NCBI GenBank assembly: GCA_002450155.1
Contig: DJYO01000022.1
Span: forward strand, 62,001 to 126,000
Direction: 5' to 3'
DNA length: 64,000 bases
Origin: Mageeibacillus sp. UBA6976
GTDB lineage: Bacteria > Bacillota > Clostridia > Saccharofermentanales > Saccharofermentanaceae
Shown here: positions 53,124-62,521 of the stretch, one piece after another
How the letters are laid out: every line of letters starts with the position of its first letter
Position numbering within the stretch: position 1 is the stretch's first letter
Translations under genes and position numbers: made by a program
Notes under the pieces: model-generated
Seen by the model: only the letters and a program-made list of their open reading frames with translations
Database searches by the model: none
What the model was told of the DNA's origin: nothing

Positions 53124-54047
53124 TTACTGCTGCTGTTCATATATGATCCATTCTATTATCTCTTGTTCCGAACTCGCAAAATATTCCATGTTCTCTTTAC
53201 GGTAGTGCCCGAAGGTCTTGTACATCAGACCGATCAGGGGGATCATGCGGTAAAGTTTCTTCTCCCTCTCCCTGTTAGGCATGAGTCCGTTAAGATGACT
53301 TCCGTGTGGATAGACCACAGTCTTAACATCCCTGGAATAGCCTATATCTTCAAGATGGGACTTAAGCTTATTCACTGAATATTCCGCAGGCCAGCACTCG
53401 TCTTCGTCTCCGCAGATAAGGAGGATGCGCGCATTGGAATTCTCCGGATGAAGCATCGCCTTCGCTATTTCTTCTTTATCTTCGTAAGCACTATGGTATG
53501 CAAGCCACATGCCGGTAACCTTATAGGGAAGCCCCGGCTGCCTGTAATAACCCGTCGCCTTTACCTTTGTAAAATCAGCGCTTACAAAAGGGATGTCCTC
53601 CCCCTTCCAGGTGGCTACGCTCCTGCCTGTCATGGTCTTCTTATCCTTTGAGGTCCCTTCAAAGGGAACATGGGTGGGAGAGACCATGATCAGATTCTCG
53701 AAGCCTCCGATAAACTGCGCTGCCAGCACCGCAAAGATAGAGCCCATGGACTGGCCATATATGCTCAGGTGCTTTATCTTCTTGACATCTCTTAAGTAGT
53801 CTATGGCGGGAATGAACATATCAAGAGGTATGGCATTGGGAGATTCCGGGAGTCCTTCGGCACCGAACAAAGAGACGGCAAGACCGGTAATGTCGTAATC
53901 AGCAAACCTCTCTGCGAATTTGATCCCCGGGAGAAGACTCTGCTCTCCGCCCATCACAATGATGACCGCTCTGTCACTCCCACAGTCCGGCTCAGCCAGA
54001 TGCCCTACAAAGCCATCCTTACTCATACTAAAGTCAGTGTATCTCAT
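53124..54047 (-). CDS. Acyl-CoA thioester hydrolase/BAAT C-terminal-domain protein
   Basis: 307 residues, alpha/beta hydrolase with nucleophile in LSIYGQSMGS (S100), acid in LLICGDEDECWP and His in YPHGSHLNG, matching the BAAT/acyl-CoA thioesterase C-terminal family. Without the usual N-terminal domain it is shorter than animal homologues. The substrate is unknown. The start is the ATG at 54047; no Shine-Dalgarno is present and an extended -10 (TGG-TATAAT) ends just 8 bp upstream, suggesting a leaderless mRNA. A DtxR-like box overlaps the promoter. Confidence 0.85.
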   Translation of the reverse strand: MRYTDFSMSKDGFVGHLAEPDCGSDRAVIIVMGGEQSLLPGIKFAERFADYDITGLAVSLFGAEGLPESPNAIPLDMFIPAIDYLRDVKKIKHLSIYGQSMGSIFAVLAAQFIGGFENLIMVSPTHVPFEGTSKDKKTMTGRSVATWKGEDIPFVSADFTKVKATGYYRQPGLPYKVTGMWLAYHSAYEDKEEIAKAMLHPENSNARILLICGDEDECWPAEYSVNKLKSHLEDIGYSRDVKTVVYPHGSHLNGLMPNREREKKLYRMIPLIGLMYKTFGHYRKENMEYFASSEQEIIEWIIYEQQQ

Positions 54048-54055
54048 AGGATGGG

Positions 54056-54088
54056 ATTATACCACTTGTTGTAAGCGTCCGCTAACTT
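54056..54088 (-). promoter_or_regulatory. Promoter with DtxR-like box, BAAT-type gene
   Basis: Minus strand: TATAAT (54061-54056) with an upstream TGG. The box TTGTAAGC-GTCC-GCTAACTT (plus strand, 54069-54088) covers the -35 region; one half is perfect, the other has a one-base change in the core (TAAGC). Confidence 0.5.
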
Positions 54089-54090
54089 CA

Positions 54091-54402
54091 CTACAGAGCA
54101 CCTGCAAAAAGGAGCAACAGCAATACTATTCCGATAATGGATAATCCGAGCAGAGCTCCGTAAACTATCAGTAATACCAGACTGAACTTGTTCTTATAAC
54201 GTGCTCTTGATACTATCGCCAGTACCCAGGCCGCAATATAGGAGACTCCGTCCCAGAAAAAGATCCCGGCGTATGCATCGGCAGTAGCGCCTGAGATATC
54301 TCCGCTCATAAAGGCGGCACCTATTATAAAGATGATGATCGGTGCCAAAAACATACAAAGAAGCGATAAAACGCATAATAGTGTTCCCTTGTTACTGTTC
54401 AT
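54091..54402 (-). CDS. Small membrane protein
   Basis: 103 residues with three hydrophobic segments (~8-32, ~45-65, ~78-100). It resembles short DUF-type membrane proteins of Clostridia. No motif identifies a function. Good AGGAG site before the ATG. It is preceded by the ATC-hydrolase-like gene (54426) on the same strand. Confidence 0.72.
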   Translation of the reverse strand: MNSNKGTLLCVLSLLCMFLAPIIIFIIGAAFMSGDISGATADAYAGIFFWDGVSYIAAWVLAIVSRARYKNKFSLVLLIVYGALLGLSIIGIVLLLLLFAGAL

Positions 54403-54425
54403 AATGATCTCCTCTGATATATCAT

Positions 54426-55010
54426 CTACGTCTTACGGTAAAAATGGAAATCGCAGCAGTCGCCACCATAACCAAGTGTCTTTGTCCGGGAGAATCCGAT
54501 CTTACGGAGAGCGCCATATGTCACATCGTCAACATCACAGAACAAAGGGCAGAGCTCCCTGCAGTCAAAGCGCACACAGGCATCATGCCACAAACATTTT
54601 GTAATAGTTATATCGTAATATCCCCTGCCTTTGGCCTGCGTGCTCTCCTGCAGTGTGGTCGTCTTCATTATCCTGAGGAACACCGCCCTGTAGATATAGA
54701 AGAATCCCGGGACTATCTCCATCCTTGCAGTTGAGGCATGTTTCCCGGATGCAACGGTATCTATCATGTACCTGCGCATGATCTCCAGTCTGTCTTTTGC
54801 CTCTGTATAATCTTCCAGGACCTCATAAAGCGCTATTCTCGGAAGTATGGTCCTGGCTAATGTCTTATACCTGCTCTTATCCTCATCTTGGACCTTGGTG
54901 AGCATCAGATCAAGAAGATCACTCTGCCTGTCAAAGATCTCCCCCGCCATGTCTAATGGAAACTCAGTTTCCAGGAAATGTCTTATATCTTTTTGCTGTT
55001 TTATCCTCAT
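54426..55010 (-). CDS. L-2-amino-thiazoline-4-carboxylic acid hydrolase-like protein (paralogue 2)
   Basis: 194 residues. The C-terminal half has TKCLWHDACVRFDCRELCPLFCDVDDVTYGALRKIGFSRT... split in the family pattern: DITITKCLWHD, ELCPLFCDVDD, RTKTLGYGGDCCDFHF. It shares this core with the protein at 48960, but the N-terminal half differs. I start at the ATG at 55010; an in-frame TTG at 55022 is also possible. It follows the Crp-type regulator gene by about 40 bp on the same strand, so the regulator may control it. Confidence 0.84.
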   Translation of the reverse strand: MRIKQQKDIRHFLETEFPLDMAGEIFDRQSDLLDLMLTKVQDEDKSRYKTLARTILPRIALYEVLEDYTEAKDRLEIMRRYMIDTVASGKHASTARMEIVPGFFYIYRAVFLRIMKTTTLQESTQAKGRGYYDITITKCLWHDACVRFDCRELCPLFCDVDDVTYGALRKIGFSRTKTLGYGGDCCDFHFYRKT

Positions 55011-55051
55011 GGTCTGACTCAATCGTTATACCAGTATCCGCTCTGTCTGAA

Positions 55052-55648
55052 TTACTCTTTCTCTCTTAATGCGGTCCTGATCCTGCTGAGCGATTCAGGT
55101 TTTATCCCGAGATATGTTGCGATGTATTGCTGGGGGATCCTGTCATATAGCTGGGGATATCTCTTCCTGAATTCAAGATAGCGCTCTGTCGCACTCTCCA
55201 GGAGAAAGCCGTTCTCCCTGTAGATCTTGTAGCGCATGCCGCTCTCGAGGGCTTCGATCCAATGGACCTTGAGCGTCTCATCGCTCAAGATAAGCTTCTT
55301 CATTAGCCCCGCGTCAAAGACCATTACCGTGGTCTCCTCCAAAGCCTCCCAGGATGCCTGGCTCTCATCGAACCCGAACATGCCCGAATCCATGCAGAGA
55401 TTGCCCGCAGCCGAGAAAAACTGGCTTATGTCGTTACCGTTGTCATCAATATAGAAGCTCCTGACGATCCCGCTCAGGACCATCCCGGAATTTGAAGCGG
55501 GATCGCCCGTCCTCATAAGCATATCGCCCTTGGAATAGACCTTGAAAGATGAGAAGGACAATACCTTGTCTATTACATCTGTGCTTATATCCCAGCCAAA
55601 ACCCTCTGCCAGGTCAGTCAGCATTTTTACGATAGTTTCTTTGTTCAT
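55052..55648 (-). CDS. Crp/Fnr-family transcriptional regulator
   Basis: 198 residues. A cyclic-nucleotide-binding-like beta barrel (~25-120; YSKGDMLMRTGDPASNSGMVLSG) precedes a short HTH with QQYIATYLGIKPESLSRIRTAL (~172-193). The wing part is reduced, as in some small Crp-like regulators of Clostridia. No cysteine cluster typical of Fnr is seen. It could sense a small molecule or redox state. It heads a unit with the ATC-hydrolase-like gene and is divergent from the ABC genes at 55758. Confidence 0.9.
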   Translation of the reverse strand: MNKETIVKMLTDLAEGFGWDISTDVIDKVLSFSSFKVYSKGDMLMRTGDPASNSGMVLSGIVRSFYIDDNGNDISQFFSAAGNLCMDSGMFGFDESQASWEALEETTVMVFDAGLMKKLILSDETLKVHWIEALESGMRYKIYRENGFLLESATERYLEFRKRYPQLYDRIPQQYIATYLGIKPESLSRIRTALREKE

Positions 55649-55757
55649 ATGATTATTATCCTACAATTCTATATTAAAGGTAAGATACCATCCTTAAGGT
55701 ATGTCGTCATTGACCTATGTTAACTATGGTAGAATATCGCAGTAGGGGGATTTACTG

Positions 55758-56474
55758 ATGGAATTTGTAATTAGTCATTTGGTTAAGGATTACGGCTCCA
55801 AGCATGTGCTTAAAGATGTGAATTTTGTCTTCGAGGAAGGTAAGATCTATGGCCTTCTGGGACGCAACGGATCAGGCAAGACGACCTTTTTTAATTGTAT
55901 AAACGGGGATATCGACTATAATTCCGGCGAATTCTTTTTCCGCGGGGACAGGGATTCTTCTGACAGGCAGTACCTTCAGCCTGATGATATCGGATATATG
56001 GTGTCGACGCCCACCGTTCCGGAATTCATGACAGGAAGAGAATTCCTGAAATTCTTTATCGAGGTGCACGATGAGATCAAACCGGACAAGACCATCGATG
56101 AATACTTCGATTATATGATGGTCCCCGAGGATGACCGTGACAGGCTCCTTAAGGATTATTCCCACGGCACAAAGAACAAGATGCAGATGCTGCTTAACAT
56201 AATAGCATCACCCAGACTGATGCTGCTGGATGAGCCTCTGACCTCTCTTGACGTAATAATCGCCGAAGAGATGAAGAATGTCATAAGAAGCCAGAAGAGC
56301 GGCCGTATCACTATCTTCTCGACACATCTTCTGGATGTTGCCGTAGACCTTTGCGATGAGATCGTACTGCTGCATAACGGCAGGCTTGAGCCCATCGATA
56401 AGAGCAACCTCGGTGACAGTGACTTTAAGAGCAAGATAATTAGCTCTCTAAGGGACGATAGCGATGGTGAGTGA
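55758..56474 (+). CDS. ABC transporter ATP-binding protein
   Basis: 238 residues with Walker A GRNGSGKTT, Walker B LMLLDEPLTSLD and switch His in STHLLD. The signature is degenerate (YSHGTKNKMQM). It starts with ATG behind GGGGGA. It overlaps the membrane protein gene by 11 bp, so the pair forms one exporter unit. The Crp-type regulator is divergent from it. Confidence 0.9.
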   Translation: MEFVISHLVKDYGSKHVLKDVNFVFEEGKIYGLLGRNGSGKTTFFNCINGDIDYNSGEFFFRGDRDSSDRQYLQPDDIGYMVSTPTVPEFMTGREFLKFFIEVHDEIKPDKTIDEYFDYMMVPEDDRDRLLKDYSHGTKNKMQMLLNIIASPRLMLLDEPLTSLDVIIAEEMKNVIRSQKSGRITIFSTHLLDVAVDLCDEIVLLHNGRLEPIDKSNLGDSDFKSKIISSLRDDSDGE

Positions 56475-58200
56475 ATTTAAGGATCTGCTCCTTAAGGTCA
56501 TCAGCCTAAGGAGCATCATCGGTTATAACGGTCTTGTCTTTATGCTTAAAAAGACGCCGGTGATCGGAAATATCCTGCCGGACCGTCTTTATCAGGCAAA
56601 GACGCTTAAGGCACTGTACTGGGCTTTGCACCTGATCAAGGAAATCTTTAAGCTCTTTATAGGCAAGATATTGGGGCTTGGACTCATATACTGTGCTTCG
56701 TTCGCGCTTAAGAACCTGTATATGGATCATTTTGCAGATATCAGCATGACAGACAAAGAACTCTATACTTCATTTGCCCTGTCACTGTTCCTTCTGTATG
56801 CAGCCTGCGGTGCGCTAATAAACACGAATGTATTCAGGTGCACAACGGAGAAGGAATACCTGGTATTCATGCTCCGGATAGATGCCAAAAAACTCAATAT
56901 GACCCTTTTTGCATACGACCTCTTAAAGCTTGCAGCAGGATATCTTATTGCAGGAATAATAGGTCTTATCACAGGCGCTCCCGTTCTGCTCGTGCTCGGT
57001 CTGCCGGTCCTTGCATTATCGATCAAGTTTATGGCAGCAGGTGCCCAGGCCTTCTTATTCAGGAGCAAGAACAAAAGACACAAGCCTATGAGGGAGAGCC
57101 CCGCAGCTTTTGTCACAAAGATCACACTGATAACCCTGACGGCACCCTTTATCGTGATATTTATTGCAGCAGGTTACTATGTCCCGCTTAGCCAAGCCTT
57201 GATAACTGCGCTTATCTGCCTGCTTCTGGGAATACCTGGGTTTCTAGAACTCAGGAAGTTCGATCAGAGGCTTAACAGGAGAGCCTTGAAAGACAATATC
57301 GTCAAAGAGAATATAACGGTCAAAAACAAGAAGGATAAGACCCAGGAATTTAAGAAGATAAAGGCTAAAGGCTCTGTGGATAATGGCAAGCAGGGCTTTG
57401 AATACCTGAACTCCCTGTTCTTTAAGCGGCACGGAAAGCTTATCTATATTAAACCGGTTGTTTTTACAGCTATGGTTGCAGTAATTGCAGGGATACTGAT
57501 CTATATATTTATCGCATCCTATGCCCGCCGCTTCGGTGACAGCAATACTGTGCAAATGGTAATCCATAATCTCATCAACATGATCACATTTAAAGGTTAC
57601 GAAGATACTCTCCTGCCGGCAGATCCGGACGGATACGGATTCCTGAGGAACGCCATCACAAAGCACATGCTCCTCATGCTCATCCCGGTTACGATAGCCG
57701 ATGTATCCTTCAAGGCTACTCAGGCAATGTATATCAATTGTGACAGCAGCCTGATGACCTACAATTTCTTTAAGAAGAGCGACAAGATAATGGAGCTCTT
57801 TGACATAAGGTTCAAAAAGCTTATAAAGATCAATCTGGCTCCAGTTATAGCTTGGGGACTGCTTTGTGATCTTATCCTGTTTGCAACAGGCGGTCAGGTC
57901 TATCCCTTCCAGTATCTTGTAACTCTTGTTATACCCGTGCTGATCTCTGCCGTGAATTCTCTCATCTGGCTTGCGCTCTACTATCTCTTCCAGCCGTTTA
58001 CCACCACGGCCATTGTAAAGGGTGGAGCATATTTCGTGGCAAGGTTCTTCTTAAGCCTAGTAGCAGGTCTTATCTTTTGGATCCCCCTTCATTCTCTGAT
58101 CCTTACAGTGGTCCTTGTGGTATTTACCGCCTTGTTCACATTCGGGGTAAGAAAGATCGTAGCACGCAGGGCTCCTGAAACCTGGAAGATAAAAGTCTGA
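56464..58200 (+). CDS. ABC transporter membrane subunit
   Basis: 578 residues with about 12 hydrophobic segments in two groups (~70-270 and ~330-575) separated by a charged cytoplasmic linker (~280-320; KNKKDKTQEFKKIKAKG). It looks like a fused two-half permease. No family name can be given with confidence. It is expressed with the ATPase through an 11-bp overlap. The substrate is unknown. Confidence 0.82.
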   Translation: MVSEFKDLLLKVISLRSIIGYNGLVFMLKKTPVIGNILPDRLYQAKTLKALYWALHLIKEIFKLFIGKILGLGLIYCASFALKNLYMDHFADISMTDKELYTSFALSLFLLYAACGALINTNVFRCTTEKEYLVFMLRIDAKKLNMTLFAYDLLKLAAGYLIAGIIGLITGAPVLLVLGLPVLALSIKFMAAGAQAFLFRSKNKRHKPMRESPAAFVTKITLITLTAPFIVIFIAAGYYVPLSQALITALICLLLGIPGFLELRKFDQRLNRRALKDNIVKENITVKNKKDKTQEFKKIKAKGSVDNGKQGFEYLNSLFFKRHGKLIYIKPVVFTAMVAVIAGILIYIFIASYARRFGDSNTVQMVIHNLINMITFKGYEDTLLPADPDGYGFLRNAITKHMLLMLIPVTIADVSFKATQAMYINCDSSLMTYNFFKKSDKIMELFDIRFKKLIKINLAPVIAWGLLCDLILFATGGQVYPFQYLVTLVIPVLISAVNSLIWLALYYLFQPFTTTAIVKGGAYFVARFFLSLVAGLIFWIPLHSLILTVVLVVFTALFTFGVRKIVARRAPETWKIKV

Positions 58201-58201
58201 T

Positions 58202-58435
58202 CTATTTATTAAGATCGGGCGAAGACGAATAGCTTATGATTATCTTTTTGCACTCTCTGCAATTAGAAGCCTTTACTGCTGATCCTGCAAAAAAGTCCAG
58301 GCCGGACAGCACGACCGAACCTTCATAAGCGGCGGCTCTTCCCTTTGTTCTCTCAAGACCTTCTTTCCATGCGATCTCACGAGCGCTCTGTATTATTCCG
58401 AGTTCCATCTCCTTATTGCAATAGGGACATTTCAT
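58202..58435 (-). CDS. Small zinc-ribbon protein (DUF6487-like)
   Basis: 77 residues. Two CxxC pairs, CPYCNKEME at the N-terminus and NCRECKKIIISY at the C-terminus, form a split zinc ribbon; a helix (~15-35) and a Gly-rich stretch lie between. I start at the ATG at 58435, eight bases after AGGAGG, instead of the GTG at 58441. Its stop is 1 bp from the convergent permease stop. Confidence 0.82.
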   Translation of the reverse strand: MKCPYCNKEMELGIIQSAREIAWKEGLERTKGRAAAYEGSVVLSGLDFFAGSAVKASNCRECKKIIISYSSSPDLNK

Positions 58436-58461
58436 TTGCACATCCTCCTACTTAATAATGC

Positions 58462-59352
58462 TTACTCACACAGACCCAGCATCTTCTCATGAGCCGCATC
58501 GATGTAAAGATCGACCAGCTCATAAAACCAGTCATTCAGATTTGTAAAACTGAAGCCCAGAGACCTGGCTTTGTCTGTATTTATACTGTATTCGGGCATC
58601 CCGTTATATGGGGCCGGATCACCTGCATCGCTTAAGATAGCCTTTATTCCGGTTACTTCCTCCAGATGATCTATCAGTTCTCTTATGGATATGGTGCCGC
58701 TGCTGCTGCCGTTCAATGCTCCCCTGACATCCTTATCTACCAGGAAAGATATGAATCTCCCAGCCTCGTCAGACCTTATAAATGACATATGTGAACCTAT
58801 GTTATCCACCTTCATAGGGATCTGATTTAGGACATGCTCAACATAGAAATAAAGACGTTTGGTGTAATCGTCCCTGCCAATGACAAAAGGATATCTGACT
58901 GCGATCCAATCCTTGTCAGGATATTTTTGCCATAGAGCATATTCAGCCTGTCTCTTAACAATATCATAAGGATAGTCCGGTCTGTCGCACCAGATGAGGT
59001 CGCCTTTTGTGCCGTCAAAATCTTCCTCAACGGTATTGACGTGTAGGGGGTCATAGACGGCTGTACTGGACATATATATGTACTTATCAAAATCTGCCGA
59101 TTCCATTATCTTACGGATATCATTTGAGCAATAAGCGATCTTATCTATGATCACATCATAATGAACCCCGGACAGCATAGCCTTTAAGCTCTCCCCGTCC
59201 GTCCTGTCCAGACATATCCTGGAAACAGAGTCTCCGAAATCGTCAGGCGTTATCCCTCTGGTTGCAATAGTTACTTCATGACCTCCTGATATGAGATCGT
59301 TCACCATGTGTATCCCAAAGAATCTCGTGCCGCCTAAGACCAGTATTCTCAT
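58462..59352 (-). CDS. NAD-dependent epimerase/reductase-family protein
   Basis: 296 residues, extended SDR. LVLGGTRFFGIHMVNDLI (residues ~4-21) is the NAD-binding loop with GGTRFFG, followed by the active-site YMSSTAVY and the PYDIVKRQAE Lys helix. It belongs to the reductase/epimerase group. The gene is followed by a zinc-ribbon gene 26 bp away on the same strand. The substrate is unknown. Confidence 0.88.
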   Translation of the reverse strand: MRILVLGGTRFFGIHMVNDLISGGHEVTIATRGITPDDFGDSVSRICLDRTDGESLKAMLSGVHYDVIIDKIAYCSNDIRKIMESADFDKYIYMSSTAVYDPLHVNTVEEDFDGTKGDLIWCDRPDYPYDIVKRQAEYALWQKYPDKDWIAVRYPFVIGRDDYTKRLYFYVEHVLNQIPMKVDNIGSHMSFIRSDEAGRFISFLVDKDVRGALNGSSSGTISIRELIDHLEEVTGIKAILSDAGDPAPYNGMPEYSINTDKARSLGFSFTNLNDWFYELVDLYIDAAHEKMLGLCE

Positions 59353-59575
59353 ATTACCTTACTCTCCGGGCCTTCGATATTTATGATTCTACCATTAATC
59401 GGACCATATCGATCAATCTTTCTTCCGTCATCTGCTCGCAATTCAGATTACTCCATGCATTCCACAGTGCGATGCCGCGCCCTCTCGCTTCACTGACATA
59501 AAGCCATTCATAATCTATAGGATCAAACCTAAATGCGTTAAAATAAGAGTAACTGAAAGAAATGGAGATGTTCTT

Positions 59576-60709
59576 ATGGCAGACAGCGACGTAAAGCTCC
59601 GCCCGGTCAAATGTCCTTCCTGTGGCGGTTCGATCGAATTCCCCATCGGACGTAACAGGGCCACCTGTAATTTCTGCGGCAACGAGGTCCTGGTAGATGA
59701 GGCCGGATGGCTCGGCCAGATGGATGAATTCGAGATGAAGATGAAGAACGCCGAGTGTGCGCTTGAGAATAAAGAGTGGGACCATGCCCTCCGCCTTTTC
59801 GAATCCTGCCGTGATATAAACGAGACCGACGCCAGATGTTTCAGGGGCATCATCGAGTCCAGGACCCGCAAACTGACGGCAGGCTTTGACCGGGAGACCG
59901 AGTCCATATACCGCTGCTACATTAACCGTGTAGGGCCCCAAGGCGACCCTGAATTTGCCGAAAGCTACAAAGGATACCTGCGCAAGGTCGCAGATAACGA
60001 TGCTGCCACGGCTAAAGCAAATGCCAGACAGAACATAGAGTATTTCGAGAGAGTGATCGAATCCAAGAAAGAGAGGATCCAAGATCAGGAGAAGAGCATA
60101 CAGGAGATAAAGGCTAAGCCAAGCGATGAGACCGCTGAGAAGAAATACGGCACAGCCAAGGCAGGTTTTGCTCTCTCTACAGTGATGCTCTTCCTCGCAC
60201 CGGTCATTACCGTGGGACTGATAGTTCTGGCTTTCGTGCTGCTTATCAGATCATTCGCAGGCACAGTGTACCTCGGCGGGATCATCGCATCATTTACAGG
60301 CGCCCTGATATTTGCCGGCATTACAAGGTTTGTATGGAAGCACTACCGAAATTCAATACAGACAATAAAGCGCAGACGTGTCGCAAAACTTCAGGAAGAC
60401 CATGTCAACGATGAGCGTGAGAAGTCTAAGGCTCAGCAGACCAGTAGCCGTACCTCCGACATAGAGCAGACCTCAAAGGACATCGAGGAACTAAAGCAGG
60501 CAATAGTGCAACAGAACGAATATCTCGCCATAGACCGTACTCTTCGGCTGGCTTACTTTGAGAAGATGCACTTTGACGCTGCAGGCATATCCAACAGCAT
60601 TGAAATAGACCCTGCGATCCAACGTTTCATTGAGCTGGAACGCAATATCAATAAGAGTCTAAAGCCCGGTTATAAGATGCTGACAAAAGTTAATCCGTCA
60701 CGCTCTTGA
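59576..60709 (+). CDS. Zinc-ribbon protein with coiled coil and two membrane helices
   Basis: 377 residues. An N-terminal zinc ribbon (CPSCGGSIEFP ... CNFCGNEVL, Cys at about 14, 17, 31, 34) is followed by a helical region that resembles tetratricopeptide-like helices (ECALENKEWDHALRLFESCRDIN), a coiled coil (~140-180), two helices (~192-245) and a second coiled coil. I do not recognise the family. The start is at ATG after a GGAG site. The last 20 bp overlap the convergent acyltransferase gene. Confidence 0.78.
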   Translation: MADSDVKLRPVKCPSCGGSIEFPIGRNRATCNFCGNEVLVDEAGWLGQMDEFEMKMKNAECALENKEWDHALRLFESCRDINETDARCFRGIIESRTRKLTAGFDRETESIYRCYINRVGPQGDPEFAESYKGYLRKVADNDAATAKANARQNIEYFERVIESKKERIQDQEKSIQEIKAKPSDETAEKKYGTAKAGFALSTVMLFLAPVITVGLIVLAFVLLIRSFAGTVYLGGIIASFTGALIFAGITRFVWKHYRNSIQTIKRRRVAKLQEDHVNDEREKSKAQQTSSRTSDIEQTSKDIEELKQAIVQQNEYLAIDRTLRLAYFEKMHFDAAGISNSIEIDPAIQRFIELERNINKSLKPGYKMLTKVNPSRS

Positions 60710-61862
60710 CCTTGCCACGGAATATACACTGCTTGATCCTATCGAAGACCCATTTGCATCCCAGCGGTCCCAGTATACCGATGAGAACATATGCTATCTT
60801 TATGCCGGGGCTTATCTCCCAGTAATACCATTCCGTTTCACGGAAATACTCTGCGTCAAAATATAACAGCTCAGTAATGTTGTCATTTATCAACAGCAGA
60901 ATGAGATTAAAGATGTTAAAGAATGCGATATGCAGTCCCATTATCCAGAAAGTATTACAGGACATAAAGTTAACGAACCTGCTCTCATAAACAGGCTTTC
61001 CGACGAGCTCAACAAATGTAAGCCAGAAGAGAATGCCGACTAAAGATGACACAAGAGGCGTCACAATATAAGGGCTTGTAAATCCCGACAGGTCATCTAT
61101 GTTGTCGAAAGCTACATCGTAGGGCATAGGAAGGCAGATGGTCCTTACCATGTTTAATAAGAGCAGTCCGAACATCAACCCTATCTTAGCTCCGCCGGGC
61201 ATTGCGGTGTGCCCCTTTTCAAGATAGTCCCTGTATACTATGCCCAGCTCGAGGAAGGGCAGGAAGAACAGGATCTTGAGCGGCAGGAGGAAAAAGTTGG
61301 TATCCCCGGGATATACGAGATCTTCCATATGCTGAGCCTGATAAACCACATAGAGATGTGCGCATGTAAAGATGGCCAGCATAACGAAGCTGTTCCATAT
61401 CCTAAGCTTTGACAGGAGCTTCTTTATGACGGCATAGAACATGAGGGTGGCAAACAGTGTAATGACAAACCACATGGGAGTTACCATCGCATAAGGCGTA
61501 CCGACGGTTATCACGTTCTCAAGCATATATCCGATGTATCCGCCGGGATAGGACGGCATCTCGCCTGTCTTGATAAGATCCAGAAGCCACTGTATCCCCA
61601 GAACGGCTATTGATATACCGAAATATGGAAGCAGGAGCGTCTTGAGCTTCTTTAGTGTGTATGCCCCGAGTTTGGTTGTCTTATCCACCTTGTTAAAGTA
61701 TCCGGAGATAAAGACGAACATCGGCATAAAGAAGGAATTATACGGGATGAAATCTCCGAATATATTGAAGGCTGTAAATGTATGGTGATCGACGACCATA
61801 AAGATTCCGATCGCCGATAACACCATGAATTTCTTATTCGATTTACTGCGTTGCTGTACCAT
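60690..61862 (-). CDS. Membrane acyltransferase family protein (OafA/OpgC-like)
   Basis: 390 residues, about ten helices. The first helix region IGIFMVVDHHTFTAF holds the His-His pair (residues ~20-25), and FFMPMFVFISGYFNKVD is the second conserved block of acyltransferase-3 proteins. These O-acylate surface glycans or lipids. It starts 4 bp after the flavin reductase stop, so the two are co-transcribed. The acceptor is unknown. Confidence 0.88.
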   Translation of the reverse strand: MVQQRSKSNKKFMVLSAIGIFMVVDHHTFTAFNIFGDFIPYNSFFMPMFVFISGYFNKVDKTTKLGAYTLKKLKTLLLPYFGISIAVLGIQWLLDLIKTGEMPSYPGGYIGYMLENVITVGTPYAMVTPMWFVITLFATLMFYAVIKKLLSKLRIWNSFVMLAIFTCAHLYVVYQAQHMEDLVYPGDTNFFLLPLKILFFLPFLELGIVYRDYLEKGHTAMPGGAKIGLMFGLLLLNMVRTICLPMPYDVAFDNIDDLSGFTSPYIVTPLVSSLVGILFWLTFVELVGKPVYESRFVNFMSCNTFWIMGLHIAFFNIFNLILLLINDNITELLYFDAEYFRETEWYYWEISPGIKIAYVLIGILGPLGCKWVFDRIKQCIFRGKVKSVTD

Positions 61863-61866
61863 AATC

Positions 61867-62430
61867 TTACTTGATCTTAAGACCGTCTTTGAATGCTTCG
61901 CCTACTCTTCCGGAGACCTTGTAATATCCATGTGTATAAGGGTCAAATGCTATAGCTTCTATAGAATCAATATCGACTTTGTCATCTTTGAGATTAGCTT
62001 CTTCCACAGAGGTCCTTACGACCTTGCCGATAACGCCAATACCGGTCTCATCGTTTTGGTATTCAACGAATTCGCACTCTAAGGCAATGGGGAATTCATT
62101 GATAACAGGTGCATCTACAAGATCGGACTTGGTATATGTCAGACCACTTCTCTCAAACTTATCAGGAACTTTATTACCGCTGACGATTCCAAAATAGTCG
62201 GCTTCTACAACATGCTTTGCATCAGCTATATGGACAACAAATCCCTTGCGGGCCTTTATGTTCTGGACTGTCTTATGTGTTTCTGTCAGGTTGAGCGCAA
62301 CATAGTCTCTCTCGAGCATGGTGCCCCATGCCGCATTCATAACATCAACTGTACCGTCTTCATTGAATGTGGAGATCAATAAAACAGGCATAGGGAATAT
62401 TGCTTCAGTGGTCTTGATTTCTTTCTTCAT
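61867..62430 (-). CDS. Flavin reductase-like, FMN-binding split-barrel protein
   Basis: 188 residues. PVLLISTFNEDGTVDVMNAAWGTM and the GFVVHIADAKHVVEADYFGIVSG segments are typical of flavin reductase-like domains that bind FMN. Substrate and partner are unknown. I start at the ATG at 62430 after GGAGGT; the frame is open 42 bases upstream but without a ribosome site. Confidence 0.9.
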   Translation of the reverse strand: MKKEIKTTEAIFPMPVLLISTFNEDGTVDVMNAAWGTMLERDYVALNLTETHKTVQNIKARKGFVVHIADAKHVVEADYFGIVSGNKVPDKFERSGLTYTKSDLVDAPVINEFPIALECEFVEYQNDETGIGVIGKVVRTSVEEANLKDDKVDIDSIEAIAFDPYTHGYYKVSGRVGEAFKDGLKIK

Positions 62431-62521
62431 GATGATACCTCCATCCGGGATCTGAATTATAAAGAGATACACTAATTATACAGTTATTATCAATCATCCG
62501 GCAGAGTTACAGCTTGGCAGA

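Noticed and set aside
59381..60082. A long open frame on the minus strand opposite the zinc-ribbon gene at 59576
   Set aside because: It runs antisense across a gene with clear CxxC motifs and a good start; its own product has no recognisable features or ribosome site.
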